DNA of 64,000 nucleotides from Aquila chrysaetos chrysaetos. Taxonomy: Eukaryota > Chordata > Aves > Accipitriformes > Accipitridae. The position numbers and the translations under genes were made by a program. The stretch lies in NCBI RefSeq assembly GCF_900496995.4, contig NC_044005.1, positions 27,657,363 to 27,721,362 on the forward strand, read 5' to 3'. The notes beneath the pieces were generated by a model, which made no database searches, was not told the DNA's origin, and saw only the letters and a program-made list of their open reading frames with translations. Positions 28,001-38,091 of this stretch are shown here, in pieces (position 1 is the stretch's first letter; each line of letters starts with the position of its first letter).

Positions 28001-31000
28001 TAACTAAAGAAGGGGACATATTGAGATACTTCAAGTTGTACTAGTGTTTCAACAGATAAAGTTTGTGAAGCATCGCTATTGCTAACTAATTTGACAAAAT
28101 GTTTTGCTTTTTCATTACTGTGTTCATTATTTTGCACAGCTAGTGAGGAAAACAGATTGCTTTCTTGGATGGTACCCTCATCTTTTTCAGATAGCTCCTC
28201 ACTAACTCTCTGATTTACTTGTACTTTCATTGCTCTGTTATTATTTCCTTGTAATATTTCATCATCATTTTCAGTTTGAGGGGTTTCTTCACTGAAAAAC
28301 ACATAATCTTGCAAACTCTGCACTTGCTCTTTGGCTATTGAGCTCCGGAACTTCAGTATGTCTGCAAAACGACTAAAAGAGAAGAAATGGCTCTGTCCTT
28401 CAGCTATGTCAGGCTTTTCTTCTGTATTTTTTGTGGCTGAGGGATCACAATTCTGAGGGGGGCTAGGAAAAGAAATTTGATCTGATGCAATTGATTCATG
28501 TCCCTGTTGATTATCATGTGTGTCCATATTATAATTAATAAAGCTATTATAGATATTTGTATACCAACCTGACTGGCCACGTTTGCTTTCTGACTTCTGG
28601 TTTCTCTTTTTAGCTCCTGTTATTTTCAGCAGTTGGCTTTCTGATACCAAGTCTTGTTCTGAACTGTAAGGTTCAATTGGCTTCTCTTTGTCACCTGTTA
28701 GTATATCAAAAGATGATTCTGTGGTATTTGAAGTGGTTTGGGTGTCATTAAGACTACGCACACTTGCTGGTATCTCCCCAGGATTTGGCATATCACTGTT
28801 TGAATCTAGTATTTCTTGTGCATAATTCTCTTCATCTTCTGCATTTGTCACTGCTTTAACTGTCTCCTTTGATTCTTTGTCCATGTGTGATTCTTTCTGG
28901 TCTAAAGTCTGCTCTTCATTCTTATGTGCTTCATCCTCTCTTTCTCTGCTTTGCTTGTCTTCCATAGCAGTTGTATCTTTCTCAGCATTGCCAAAATTAA
29001 GAACATTACTTAAACCCAAATTAAACCAATTTGATTTGGATTCTTGGCTTTCACTCTTTTCTTCATCTGTCAGTAACTCTGTGACTGTTGTTTCCTGTTC
29101 ATTACTGGAATGTCCAGGCACACCAGAAACATCATGGATTTGTGGATCATTTTTTTCGGATGCCAAACCAACATCCACATTCTCTTCACCAAAATACAGA
29201 AAGTCCATCAGTCCACCTTGAAACCAAACAGATGCTGGGGGATCTTGTTCCTCATCATTTGGGTCCTGTAAATAATTTTCAGCAGTTACTGCTATTTTTC
29301 GGCCTCGATATGTATTTTCTTCTAAAGATTCAGTAACGGCTTTTAAGGGCTCTTCATCATTTTTACTTCCTGTGGTGAACCATCCTGCAATCCAACTAGA
29401 CTGAGTTGGAATGGGTTCTATTGGCAGACTGTTTTGCATTTGTGGCTCTTCAGTATCATCTTTTCTGTTCTCATTTTTTCTAACCAACTTTTTGCTTGCA
29501 GACTCCTCCTGAGTGTGAGATTGCTTGGAATCATTTTCAGAAACTGATTCAACTCTTTCTTCCTTCTGCATAGACTCTCTTGTATGTTTTAAGAGTTCAT
29601 TTTCATGCAGCTTTGATTCTGCATCAGATGATGAATATTCACTTACTTTCTTGTGATCATGTAATGCGCTATCTTCATTTTCAAAAATGTACTTATCTCC
29701 ATGAAGACAAAGAAAATCAGTTTCCTAAAAGAACAATATTAACTTTTAAAATGTTTTTATGTGTAATTTTCTACAGCACTGTGTAGCACAGCAACATATC
29801 TTTATTCTCTTTCTGTGTAGTTAATATGTGTGTATAACTTTACACAAAGGACTGTAAATAATGATATTATTCCTAATGGTTCTATATCATTTATTAGATA
29901 AAAATTATTTTAGAGGACAATAGACATGCAAGTGGAGCAATAATGAAAAAAACATGTTTTGAATTATCTGAAATAAAATATGCATTGACACTTGAATTTC
30001 TAACTGGATATTAGATTTTCAATTGCTGTGAACTACATTGGAAAATCTGGTGATGTTGGTTTACCTTAGTGAGCACTTCAACTTCTTCTGCAATAAAAAC
30101 TTCCTCAACCTTCACAGCATCTTTTGGGAAATATCCAAAATGCTTTCCTTTCTGTAAAAAATACAAAAGGAATGAGAGCATTTAAACTTCAGTGATAAGC
30201 GTGTTAGGTGTTTGCATATATGCTAGAAAAGTATGAATAAACAAATAATATGTTTACAGGACTGCCTCCTACCCCCTTCATTTTGTTTGGTCAAAAGGTT
30301 GGTTTATTTTTCTTTCACGAAAGTGTTCCATTTGCCATTTCAGAAAGGAAGGGGAAATATATTACTCCATATTATTATTTTCTGTATTATTTTTATGAAC
30401 ATGTGTTTGTGCAGAACCAAACCAGTAGCCTTAACACTGCTCCAACTGCAGACAGCGTTCTGTGCACAGATGGTCTCAGCCATGTCCTACTAAAATCGGC
30501 TGCAAATTTCCCATTGACTCAAGTGGGAGAAAAAGTGTGCCTTAATAACTAATGACCCATAATAAGTTACAAGAAAACCAGGATATGAAATTCAGGTGCG
30601 AGGTCAGCTGCAGCTGAAGAGAAAATGGCAATGAAGATGACAATACTACAGAGAATAAGTTGATGATAATGCCCAAAAGAATCAAGTAAGGGTCAGTCTG
30701 ACCAAGAAACACACCACTAGCTTTACATCAAACCATTGCACATAGCCTTTAGTGGAGGAATACATCTTGGAAAGCAAGGAAGAGTGAGGCACCTGCAAAG
30801 ATACACTCAGATGAAAAAAAGGAAGACAGAACTTCACTGTTAAACAATAAATGTGACAGATCATTTACCAAAAAAAAAAAAAAAAAAGTTTTACCAATAT
30901 CTTCTGGTTTTGAAGCACTTACACAGTTTTACTAGCAGTTGGATTTGGATCAATGCATCCATTCCTTCTTAGCTATAAAATAACTACATGGCTGTTCTGA

Positions 31001-33739
31001 CTACATTGTCAGTTGTTCCAAATCATTAAATATGCATGATAACTTCTCTGGGAACTTTCCTTGAGCACTGAACTGTGAAGCCAGGCCCCACTACTGGATC
31101 ACTGATTGAGCAACTGTAAAACCTTCTTACCCACAGACCTGTAGGTAGGTACCTGACCTGATAGACCTGAATGTTTGTAAGGGAGCCAGATTAAATCATT
31201 ATAGATGATTAGATGAAGGAGTGTCATGGTTTAACCCCAGCCAGCAATTAAGCACCCCACAGCTGCTTGCTCACCCCCTCCCTGCCCTGTAGGATGGGGG
31301 AGGGAATTGGGGGGGGGAATAAAACTTGTGGGTTGAGATAAAGGCAGTTTAACAGGACAGAAGAGAAGGAAAAAAACCCCAAATATAGAAAACAAGTGAT
31401 GCACAATATGATTGCTCACTACCTGCTGACTGATGCCCAGCCAGTCCCTGAGCCACAGTGCCCCTCGTCCAACTCCCCCCAGTTTATATACTGGGCATGA
31501 CATCATATGGTATGGAATACCCCTTTGGAACATTTGGGTCAGCTGTCCTTGCTGTGTCCCCTCCCAGCTGCTTGTGCACCCCCAGCCTCCACTGGCAGGG
31601 CAGTATGAAAAGCTGGAAAATGCTTGACTCTATATAAACACTGCTTAGCAAAAACTAAAACATGAGTGTGTTATCGACGTTATTCTCATCCTAAATCCAA
31701 AACACAGCACTACACCAGCTACTAAGAAGAAAATTAACTTTATTCTAGCTGAAACCAGGACAAGACGACAGAAAACTTGGATTCTGATCTTGACTTTGTT
31801 TCTCCATGAGTGATCTCTGCCAAGATTTGATTTTCCCTCTATATAAAGATAGTACCAATGACCCATCTCCCAAATACTATATTGATCCATGACTGGTTAA
31901 TATTACCAAAGAGACGGAAGATCCCTAGAAGCAAGCAGACTGCAACTGCTACACTATTAGACTATAGATTATTTATGGGGAAAGTCTTTCAGATTGAAGT
32001 ACTTACACTTCCTGTCCACAAGTTTTCATTTTTCCTTGAAAGTTTGGAGTATACCATTATCTCTTCCCCTGTTTTGAAGTTAAGATACCGGCAATCAGGC
32101 CCTAGGTAGTCTGTAGTGGCTTGAACTCTGCTCATTGCCGCTAGAGTAGTACGTAGAAAGAAAGAAACAAGTAAGTACAGCAGCCATATTGCCTGAAGTC
32201 AGGTAGGTTACTGAAGAAGTATGATATATATAAATACATTAAAATGTTTGTTAATACATCAGTATGTGCTTTGTTATGATACTAATCCATTTATACCACC
32301 AACTGGAAAGCAACTAATACAAAAAGCAGCCCTATCCTATTTTCTTTCCTATTTACTACAGATCTCAAGGAGAAAAGCACTTGTTCTATATGAGCACTTT
32401 CCAGTCCTTGTTCAGCCAAGCTTTCAATGCTGAAATGTGTGTGGAGAATTAGGAAGTTAAACTACTAAAGCCAGATCCAAGTAGCTAAAAAATATTTCCC
32501 AGACATATTTGTAATTGTATATTTTAGAAATTCTAAGTTAAATCTAGTAATTATTTCGGGGATTTTGTCCTCTATTTTGAATACATTTATCTTATGAAGA
32601 AAATAGTTAAGTTTAAGCAATATAAACCTTAAACACATTGTCAAAACCAAAGTTTCCAATTCAATTTGAATGACTTTACATTCTCTTTGCCTCCACCCCA
32701 TCTCCCCACAGAAACCACTACTGATGTGCTCTGGTCAGTTTGGAGCCCATTCCACATGCTGTGCCACATCATAGACAGACATCTCTGAGCATCCAAAACC
32801 CACTGAGGTCAGCATGGCTCCACAGGAAAATAAAGATCCATCAGCAGAGGAAATCTAAGGTCTCTTCCACTTCAGCACAAGCTATCCAAATTGAAAGCAC
32901 AACAGTTAAGGCTGCCAAGCCAATGGAGACAGCTTAGAAACGGCTTCAACTTCATATGATTATGACAGGTTTCACAATGGTAGTCAAAAGATAATAAATA
33001 GGGCATTATATATCGCTGCCCACTCCTGATTCGGTGGCTCTGCCTCCTGCAGAGCTATTTACTTCCCAGGAACCCCATAACCAGTTACTGCTCTTATTTC
33101 ATGTTAAAGCAGAAAAAATAAGTAAAGAAGATATATTAACAGGGTCTTTTGTAATAAGGATTACAAAAACACCCAAACCAAACAGTTTGCTTACAGTAGA
33201 AAAAAACCCCAGAGTTTTGCAGAATGGGCTTTGAATGTACTATAAACACAAGATACATAGTCTTCTTTCTCAATTTATAGCCTACCACAATTTGGGGTTT
33301 TTTAGAAATTTCTTTTGTACCTGTATTTAAAGCTGCTTTATACTGCCCATTTTGAGCAAACCTGAGAAAAACTAGCCATTCAAGAGTATTTTTACTGAAC
33401 TTTGATCTTTATATACTTGCACAATGCAATCCAGCAAGTATTTTTTTCTGTTTGAAAAGTTTAAGCTTATTGCTCATAAACTTAGTATATTGACAACAAA
33501 CATTTTCTATGGCTACTCATTTTCAGTCTGTTTCATTGCTAATTTTGACATTATGGTTAGTAGTAGCTGCACATACACCACAGACTCCTTTTGAAAAAAA
33601 AAAAAACAACACTTTTTTACTTACTCTCACATTCCCGATCACCACACTTCTTCCATTCTGAAAGTACCTTTGTACTCTGTAGCCTTGTTAAAAATGAAAT
33701 TACTAACAGCAAAATTCTCCGATCGAAGATCCTTGACAT
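760..33739 (-). CDS. MIA2: MIA2 (TALI) long isoform, 3' end outside window
   Basis: Export factor of ER exit sites for large cargo; in the known family a luminal SH3-like domain faces cargo and the cytosolic part recruits COPII coat. Exons specific to the long form, in transcription order with matching GT/AG sites and phases: 33625-33739 (start codon, signal peptide), 32007-32140, 30065-30151, the large exon ending at 29724, 24406-24624 and 24183-24283, then the transmembrane exon 20836-20967 and all downstream cTAGE5 exons to 760. The protein starts [20 protein letters not shown], a typical hydrophobic signal. Cysteines at 32, 37, 55 and 118 match the four-cysteine MIA SH3-like fold. Human synteny and sequence similarity (recalled, not searched) support the name. 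Oddity: the 3' part of the large exon is broken, so continuity of the long form depends on splicing that I can only infer. The last proline-rich exons and 3' UTR lie before base 1. Confidence 0.93.
10844..10857. repeat. 14-base G homopolymer in MIA2 intron
   Basis: G run on the plus strand followed by AGAAAGGGGGG. It is a C run in the MIA2 transcript, 144 bases upstream of exon 10654-10700. Confidence 0.9.
12184..12662 (-). mobile_element. Solo LTR of avian endogenous retrovirus (copy 1)
   Basis: 479 bases bounded by TGTCATGGTTT and AAACCAGGACA, imperfect inverted termini with TG...CA ends. Internal order on the minus strand fits an LTR: TATATAAA at 12486-12493, then ATTAAA at 12305-12310. 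It is about 75-80% alike by eye to the copy at 31.2 kb but lacks an internal block of roughly 110 bases. No convincing target-site duplication remains and no internal viral gene is present. It lies in the MIA2 intron 11652-12708, apparently in gene orientation, 46 bases from the donor at 12709. The family is one I recognise as widespread in birds; the exact repeat name is not determinable here. Confidence 0.85.
13732..13753. repeat. 22-base A run in MIA2 intron
   Basis: Simple poly-A tract on plus in the 3.6-kb intron 12832-16420. The rest of that intron is AT-rich with no recognised element. Confidence 0.85.
18831..18852 (-). CDS. MIA2: 22-base MIA2 microexon
   Basis: Between TATTTCAG and GTAAGC, encoding VRSRLYV plus one base. 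It is needed to join the transmembrane exon to [17 protein letters not shown] in frame, and the human protein has the same VRSRLYVG string, so it is a genuine constitutive-looking microexon. Confidence 0.88.
20836..20967 (-). CDS. MIA2: MIA2/cTAGE5 transmembrane exon
   Basis: 132 bases, 44 codons, phase 0 at both ends. It encodes [17 protein letters not shown] followed by the membrane helix [19 protein letters not shown] and the cytosolic stop RSYQS. Shared by both isoforms; human cTAGE5 has the equivalent LYGFPWE motif. Confidence 0.93.
21560..22900. promoter_or_regulatory. CpG island with internal cTAGE5 promoter
   Basis: About 1.3 kb of GC-rich, CpG-dense DNA amid AT-rich introns, covering the cTAGE5 start codon at 22052. 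It includes three exact TACCACTGC nonamers on the plus strand (22124, 22210, 22267) within 150 bases upstream of the start, and GC boxes such as GGGGCGGGG near 22136. Long open frames on both strands here result from the scarcity of AT-rich stop codons and are not counted as genes. Confidence 0.85.
21939..22052 (-). CDS. MIA2: cTAGE5 alternative first coding exon
   Basis: 114 bases, 38 codons, beginning [20 protein letters not shown] and ending with EGARR at a GTGAGT donor in phase 0, so it joins the transmembrane exon ([12 protein letters not shown]) exactly as the human cTAGE5 start does. The ATG sits in a CpG island, in the context AAGATGGCTGCC, which also matches the YY1 consensus. It is skipped in the long isoform, where exon 6 (also phase 0) joins the transmembrane exon. 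Confidence 0.88.
24183..24283 (-). CDS. MIA2: MIA2 exon 6: predicted intramembrane hairpin
   Basis: 101 bases, acceptor AACCAG, donor GTAAGA, entering in phase 1 and leaving in phase 0. It encodes [19 protein letters not shown] and [11 protein letters not shown], a hydrophobic helix-turn-helix just before the transmembrane exon. TANGO1 and TALI carry a membrane-inserted hairpin at this place, absent from the short cTAGE5 form; the match in position and phase supports the call. The acceptor pyrimidine tract is weak. Confidence 0.78.
24406..24624 (-). CDS. MIA2: MIA2 exon 5: luminal juxtamembrane segment
   Basis: 219 bases between acceptor TTTACAG and donor GTAAGT, in phase 1 at both ends. It encodes [20 protein letters not shown] and ends with [13 protein letters not shown]. 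Only this frame is open throughout, and it joins both the old exon 4 end and exon 6 in frame. Confidence 0.8.
24675..24691. repeat. AC dinucleotide microsatellite
   Basis: About eight AC units in the MIA2 intron just upstream of exon 5 in transcript sense (GT repeats there), 51 bases from the acceptor. Confidence 0.8.
25534..27255 (-). pseudogene. MIA2: Decayed 3' part of MIA2 exon 4
   Basis: Directly after the stop, protein-like sequence continues in shifting frames of the same strand: blocks such as [20 protein letters not shown] (about 27180-27250), [58 protein letters not shown], a 76-residue open block at 25909-26139 and a 134-residue block at 25511-25915. They are separated by at least eight stops or frame changes, several at A runs (24 A on this strand at 26150-26173). 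The last block reaches AAAG|GTACTG at 25534, whose phase fits exon 5 exactly (GCA GCT AAA G + GA GTA GGC). This is what a formerly coding exon end looks like after loss of constraint. Alternatives are accumulated assembly indels, or use as the 3' UTR of a short isoform: AATAAA signals occur on this strand near 26291 and 26668. Confidence 0.75.
26150..26173. repeat. 24-base T run in decayed MIA2 exon 4
   Basis: A run on the coding strand that separates two protein-like blocks in different frames. A similar T run of about 16 lies near 26568-26583. Possibly an expanded lysine-codon tract or slippage site. Confidence 0.85.
27256..29724 (-). CDS. MIA2: MIA2 exon 4, intact part: acidic luminal domain
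   Basis: Begins after acceptor TTTTAG with [18 protein letters not shown], which completes the MIA domain including its fourth cysteine (residue 118). It stays open for 822 codons to a TAA at 27256-27258. Apart from the first 20 residues it is acidic, rich in Glu, Ser, Asn and Gln, and predicted disordered, as in the TANGO1/TALI luminal regions. It contains recurring aromatic blocks with the pattern W-F-x3-G-L-x2-hydrophobic-L-x-F-G (29226-29190 and 29028-28993, weaker ones near 29394, 28566 and 28386). If translated to its stop, the product of exons 1-4 is 934 residues, a secreted form without a transmembrane segment. Human MIA2 has a shorter exon here (from memory). Whether normal mRNA ends at this stop, splices from an internal donor, or is frameshifted only in this assembly cannot be decided from sequence alone. 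Confidence 0.9.
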   Translation of the reverse strand, partial: ETDFLCLHGDKYIFENEDSALHDHKKVSEYSSSDAESKLHENELLKHTRESMQKEERVESVSENDSKQSHTQEESASKKLVRKNENRKDDTEEPQMQNSLPIEPIPTQSSWIAGWFTTGSKNDEEPLKAVTESLEENTYRGRKIAVTAENYLQDPNDEEQDPPASVWFQGGLMDFLYFGEENVDVGLASEKNDPQIHDVSGVPGHSSNEQETTVTELLTDEEKSESQESKSNWFNLGLSNVLNFGNAEKDTTAMEDKQSREREDEAHKNEEQTLDQKESHMDKESKETVKAVTNAEDEENYAQEILDSNSDMPNPGEIPASVRSLNDTQTTSNTTESSFDILTGDKEKPIEPYSSEQDLVSESQLLKITGAKKRNQKSESKRGQSGWYTNIYNSFINYNMDTHDNQQGHESIASDQISFPSPPQNCDPSATKNTEEKPDIAEGQSHFFSFSRFADILKFRSSIAKEQVQSLQDYVFFSEETPQTENDDEILQGNNNRAMKVQVNQRVSEELSEKDEGTIQESNLFSSLAVQNNEHSNEKAKHFVKLVSNSDASQTLSVETLVQLEVSQYVPFFSYSSAEEHVSKSSESQENTNIKGYYNDPVSKDSLHLPSKLNFENTGEIGTHLQGKSKMETVETVQKEQNNLNTCIQESVNSENKLPSYGELPGTADNHLGIKRNPCDSELSLTVETSEKGKPVECCDTEQNSALKSQSKMDGDVKEKIPEPENKNDPLFFYENIIKDFSQGIFNDEQDQKSQESQELTPDQHFSPQPSSSCFSLTGTKASEEIGHLQDIWSFRMEGKNCLLRIEQLSFHKEKRSQYKPS
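30065..30151 (-). CDS. MIA2: MIA2 exon 3: end of SH3-like domain
   Basis: 87 bases, 29 codons in phase 0 at both ends. It encodes [19 protein letters not shown], the final strands of the SH3-like fold (the FGYFPKD motif is invariant in the family). Acceptor TTTTACAG, donor GTAAAC. The intron upstream holds a solo LTR. Confidence 0.93.
30870..30887. repeat. 18-base A run in MIA2 intron 2
   Basis: Poly-A tract on plus 335 bases before LTR copy 2. Could be a retrotransposon tail remnant, but no body is recognisable. Confidence 0.8.
31222..31762 (-). mobile_element. Solo LTR of avian endogenous retrovirus (copy 2)
   Basis: 541 bases with the same TGTCATGGTTT / AAACCAGGACA ends. TATATAAA is at 31483-31490 on the minus strand. 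It retains the block around 31498-31610 that copy 1 has lost. It sits in MIA2 intron 2, 244 bases downstream of the exon 2 donor, in apparent gene orientation. No clear target-site duplication, so the insertion is probably old. Confidence 0.85.
32007..32140 (-). CDS. MIA2: MIA2 exon 2: first part of SH3-like domain
   Basis: 134 bases, starting in phase 1 after exon 1 and ending in phase 0 at a GTAAGT donor. It encodes [20 protein letters not shown] and the strand-loop segment [11 protein letters not shown], the diagnostic core of the MIA/OTOR/TANGO1 SH3-like domain. The upstream acceptor reads ACTCTAG. Confidence 0.92.
33625..33739 (-). CDS. MIA2: MIA2 exon 1: start codon and signal peptide
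   Basis: 115 coding bases: 38 codons plus one base. The ATG at 33739 opens a basic n-region followed by the hydrophobic run ILLLVISFL, then KKCGDRECE carrying the first cysteine pair of the MIA fold. It ends at a GTAAGT donor. No CpG island is seen here, unlike the internal promoter at 22 kb, which suggests a more tissue-restricted promoter for the long form (inference). Confidence 0.92.
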
Positions 33740-34658
33740 TTTAGATGAATGCAGTGAAACTGTGGAAACTGCATTGATGTGCGGTTAGCAAGAATATTCT
33801 ACATTATTTTTCTTAGCCTAACAAAAAATTGCAAATAAACTTATAATCCTATTTTCCTCCTCTCATCTGCTTAAACAGAAGTACACTCTGCTAACCTGCT
33901 AACAAACTGCAAAGTCAGGTGTCCTGATTATACATGTCTGTTTAATAATTAACTATGTTCTGATAGCTAGACCTATGTTTTGAATACAAAGAAACTAGTC
34001 CTGGTCACATCAAAATCTATCCTCTATCAGATAAGTTCTTTTGTACTGAGTTCGTAGAAGTTTGTGTTAGGGGAAATTCAACAAGAGTTGTATTAGGATT
34101 TTTTTCTGGATTATGAATGCATTTTTAATATACATCTTCCATTTGATTTTAACATGGACTATTGATTTTATGCTTATATTGATTTGCATGATTGCTAATA
34201 TAGCTACTGACAATTTTCTAGTTTTTTTTTTTGTTTAATAAACTATATTTTGGATGCACTGATATGTTTTAGATTATTTATAGGTGGTCATTGGGAACTC
34301 ACAACAGAAGTTTTTTCAGCATACTCTTTTGGAGTTTTCTCACACACTAGATGCTAAGTACTATCCTTTAGCATGGGGAATACTTACTCAACTCCAAAGT
34401 CTTTTAAAGGTGCTTAGCAGTTTTCAGGCTCTTAAGACAACGAGAAAATCCATATGCTATCTCTACATCGTATATCACAGAGCAATATACCAAAGCTAAG
34501 CAGATGATACGTCCTGCTTTTTGAGGAATACCCTCTGTTTCTTAGCAACCTATTATCCAATATGGAGTTATAAATAATGTTTTCTCAAATACAGGTTATG
34601 CTTTGAAGTAGTAATTGTGCAGGGAGTTGTACACTGGTTATATAGGTATGATGTTGTG

Positions 34659-35006
34659 CTATAAATGAAATCTTGCAGAAAGGTTCGCGTTAGAAGTAAG
34701 CTTTGCTTCAAAGGCTTCAACATTGTTGTCCTGCACTTCCTTGGTGACCAAAACCCCGTATGTCTGATTTACATACAAAAGGGGCTTCACCTTTCCTTTC
34801 CCACTCTCCTGCATGAGGTAGCCTCTTCCCTCTCCCTTCTTGATAGGGCCCCAAGAATCTGCATTCCTTCCCAACCTGATAATATTTGCAGCCTGCCCCT
34901 CCTTCAGTCCTGAGCATGACTCACGCAGAATTTGCTCTGCTTTCTCTTTCCATGAACCTAAGCTGTATCCTACTTGCAGCATAGTTCCCCCTCCCTCTTG
35001 CTCCAC
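34659..35006 (-). other. Unassigned 115-codon open frame in GC-richer patch
   Basis: An open frame on the minus strand in a patch that is visibly more GC-rich than its surroundings. The translation is hydrophilic (for example SWKEKAEQILRESCSGLKEG) and I do not recognise a family. It may be a fragment of an old retroelement or a chance frame. No splice context ties it to MIA2 or PNN. Confidence 0.15.
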
Positions 35007-37405
35007 AACTCAAACCTGCCAGATGCCAGTGCTTAGCCTGACCTACTGAGCCAGCAAACAGATCATCTACTGGAGGTTGAGAGAGAGGGCACAAAGTGAG
35101 CCAGGGTCACGTTAACCGGCAATGTCCTGCAAACAAAAAAAATCACCGCAGATGACACGTCTTCCAGTTGCAATCTAACACTTTGGCCCCTTCCTTTGCC
35201 ACATGACCTGGTAGTTGGACAGGCCTATTCTATGACCTAGTACACCAGCTGCCTCTGCTGTTAGGTAATCCACCGGAGAGCTGTCTTGTGCGCTGGGGAA
35301 AATACTATAGATCAGCCCCCCCCCAGTTGCTCCTGACTAGCTTTCATGCAGGCCCATCCCAGCATCCACATGCCCTTCCCTTCACTCCCCTGGATCTTGT
35401 GTTGCTTAGAGGGTCTGTGATTTGGGACTTTCCCTGAGGTCCTCCAGGTTTATCTGAAGGAGGTAAAAGGGGAGAAATGGAATACCAAGCAGCTGAAACA
35501 CGACAAATGCAAAGAAACCTGGTGAGCAGAAAAGTAGGATGGGCATTTTTTTTTCATTTCCAAGTCTCTACAGATTAGGACAAATTAGTGAGGAGGAACA
35601 TACAAGAAATTTATATTGGGGGGACTCTCTATATATACTAAGTGTTGTGCAAAAATCAAAAAAAGGACAGCATTTTTATCCCACCAAGATTATGAAACAC
35701 TCTTCTGCCCAGTTGTTAATGTTGCACACCAACCACGGAACATGGGACAAAACCCAATAATGGGCCTAGAAAGGTTAACAGTCCCTTTTTGAGCCTGGTA
35801 ACATGGAGCTGATTCACCTAAAAAAGGAAATGCCAGGTATTCTGACAGCTGAAATTAGGTACTTCAGCAAGTTTGTGCAGGAGAACAAACTATCAGACCC
35901 ACACCTGAAGATGTGCACATTATGTCTCTATTTGACAAAATAGCTCTGAAAATGGCTCTGACTTCAGTTTCATATGGATACCCAAACTAATTCTCAAGTC
36001 TTTATATGGAGAGAAAACGTTGCAGCTCATCTTAGCTGATCAGTTTAATCTACATCTGCAATTTTGAAGTTACTCTGGGCACTGCTCATTGTGTAGTTTA
36101 ATCTCAACAATCATTCCTCTAGCTCTGAAGCTGTGAAAAGGCTGATGAGCACTGCTCTGATCTCTGTGTAACCTGTTCCTCTAGTAACTTCAATAATAAA
36201 TCATATTTATATCAAATATTCTTTTCTTCTGGGTGTAAATCCTATACTTGCAGATGTTATACAAGCATAACTTCTAACCACCTTTGAACTAAAGTCAAAG
36301 ATAAAAATTCATGGAGTTTATCATAGTTGGCTTCCAAAGGACAAAGTTGAAAGCTTTATAGCAGACAGAGTGAGACTTCAGTTAATTTCTGTTCTGCAGA
36401 ACTGAAGCAACAAATGTGAGTACTATTCCACATGCGAAGACAACCAATGCTAATGAGAAAGTAAGATCTATTTCCACAGCTATTGCTAGGATGAAACTAT
36501 TAACTTTTTATTTGCTATGACATCTTAGAAACTTTAACTACTGAGATAGAAATGCAGAGATCCCTTATGATATATTAAAATTCACTGAAGGATCAACTCA
36601 GAATTAATAGTGTAATTTAAATAAAATGAGTAGTACAGCACACTGAATGGCTCTTTTAAGACATGGCTTTGTATAAGAGATGTTGCGTCTCCTAGACTAT
36701 TCAGTATCTGCATTAACAATAAAGATCCCAAAGCAAATCATAAGTTGGTAAAAGTTCTTCTAAGTACATTAAAGTCAACATCTATTTTATAGTAACAACA
36801 TTATATACAGCTTTGGTTGTATTCTTATGATAGCACCAAAAAGCTCCATACAGAATGTAGGGTTTCACTGTGTAGAATATTGCACTAATATATGGAAGAA
36901 TATAGCCCATGGCAAAAGCACTTTAAAAATATAGTTCTCTTGGCTTAGGATGTTTGGATGAAAATACAGATCAACTTTTAAATTGAATCAAATGTCACGA
37001 CAAAAAGATTCCTTTTTTGTTTTTTTAAAAAAAAACAAGTATCTTTTAAAAATTAATAAGTCAAAGGAAGAAAAGGAACACTAATTCACTCTTCCAGCTG
37101 GACAAACCTAAACAGGTAACAGTCATTCATCATCCAGATCTAAACCAACTTTTTCAGCCACGATAACAAATAGCAAGAAAAAGCCATTATTGCTTCCCTA
37201 TTACAAAAACAGTTACAAGCATGACAACTCGCAGTGCATTTCTAGAAAATCATGGAACTTGTGACTTAGATTACTTTGAATCTTGATAATACGTTTCCAA
37301 GCTTTGAATGCCTCGCATTTTCCGATATAATAGAACACTGTCACCTAATAACAACTGCCTGAACAAGGTTTGTGGCAAAACACAGATTTGTCATAAAACT
37401 GAGAT

Positions 37406-37423
37406 GGGGGGGGGGGGGGGGGG
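37406..37423. repeat. 18-base G homopolymer
   Basis: Uninterrupted G run on the plus strand in the MIA2-PNN intergenic region. Length is likely polymorphic or uncertain in the assembly. Confidence 0.9.
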
Positions 37424-38091
37424 ACGGACACCGAAAGAGCAAAATTATATCCTCCAGAACACAGATGTCTGTATATTACTCATAGACCACTGCCACAGCA
37501 TTTGATCCCATCATAAATACATGTAGTCTCAGAGAAATACTTCTTTGAGCAGGGAAACTAATTTTAAATATGTAGGACATACATAAAATGAATAGGTTTG
37601 TCCTGTTGTACCACAGTAATTGCTACAGAATCAGCTGCTGAACCTGAATCTCAGAATTATAACTAGGACCTAACCACAAGAGCATTACTTTCCTGATAAA
37701 CAAAAGATGCTCTAGAAATCTGTTTGCAAATTTAATGGTTTGGGAAATTAATTTTCCTGGATAGGGTGTTTAGTTCACTAATACCTACTTTCCACAGAAA
37801 AATTATGTTCAGGTTTCTTTTGAATACATACAATGAAGCTATTCTAAGCACAAAGACATCACCTTAAGTAAAGGAGCAGAAATTTGAAGAGGTGTACCTT
37901 TCATGAAAAGTCATGTTTCAGCTTATAATTAATGAACAATCTGTGTAAAATCTACTCTGACAAGGACTCCAAGTGAAGCATCATGGCAAAAAACACATTC
38001 TTGGAGCCTTCCAGTTTACCTGTGCATCAGGACTGAAGAAAAAGATAAGTAAATGGTATAGAACCACTGCATAGTACAAAAGCTCTAACCA

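Noticed and set aside
28877-29336. Plus-strand open frames opposite MIA2 exon 4
   Set aside because: Antisense shadows of an acidic, Ser/Glu-rich exon, with Ser/Leu/Phe composition as expected and no independent signals.
12184-31762. Possibility that the two LTRs bound one full provirus
   Set aside because: They lie 19 kb apart with conserved MIA2 exons in between and differ in structure, so they are independent solo LTRs.
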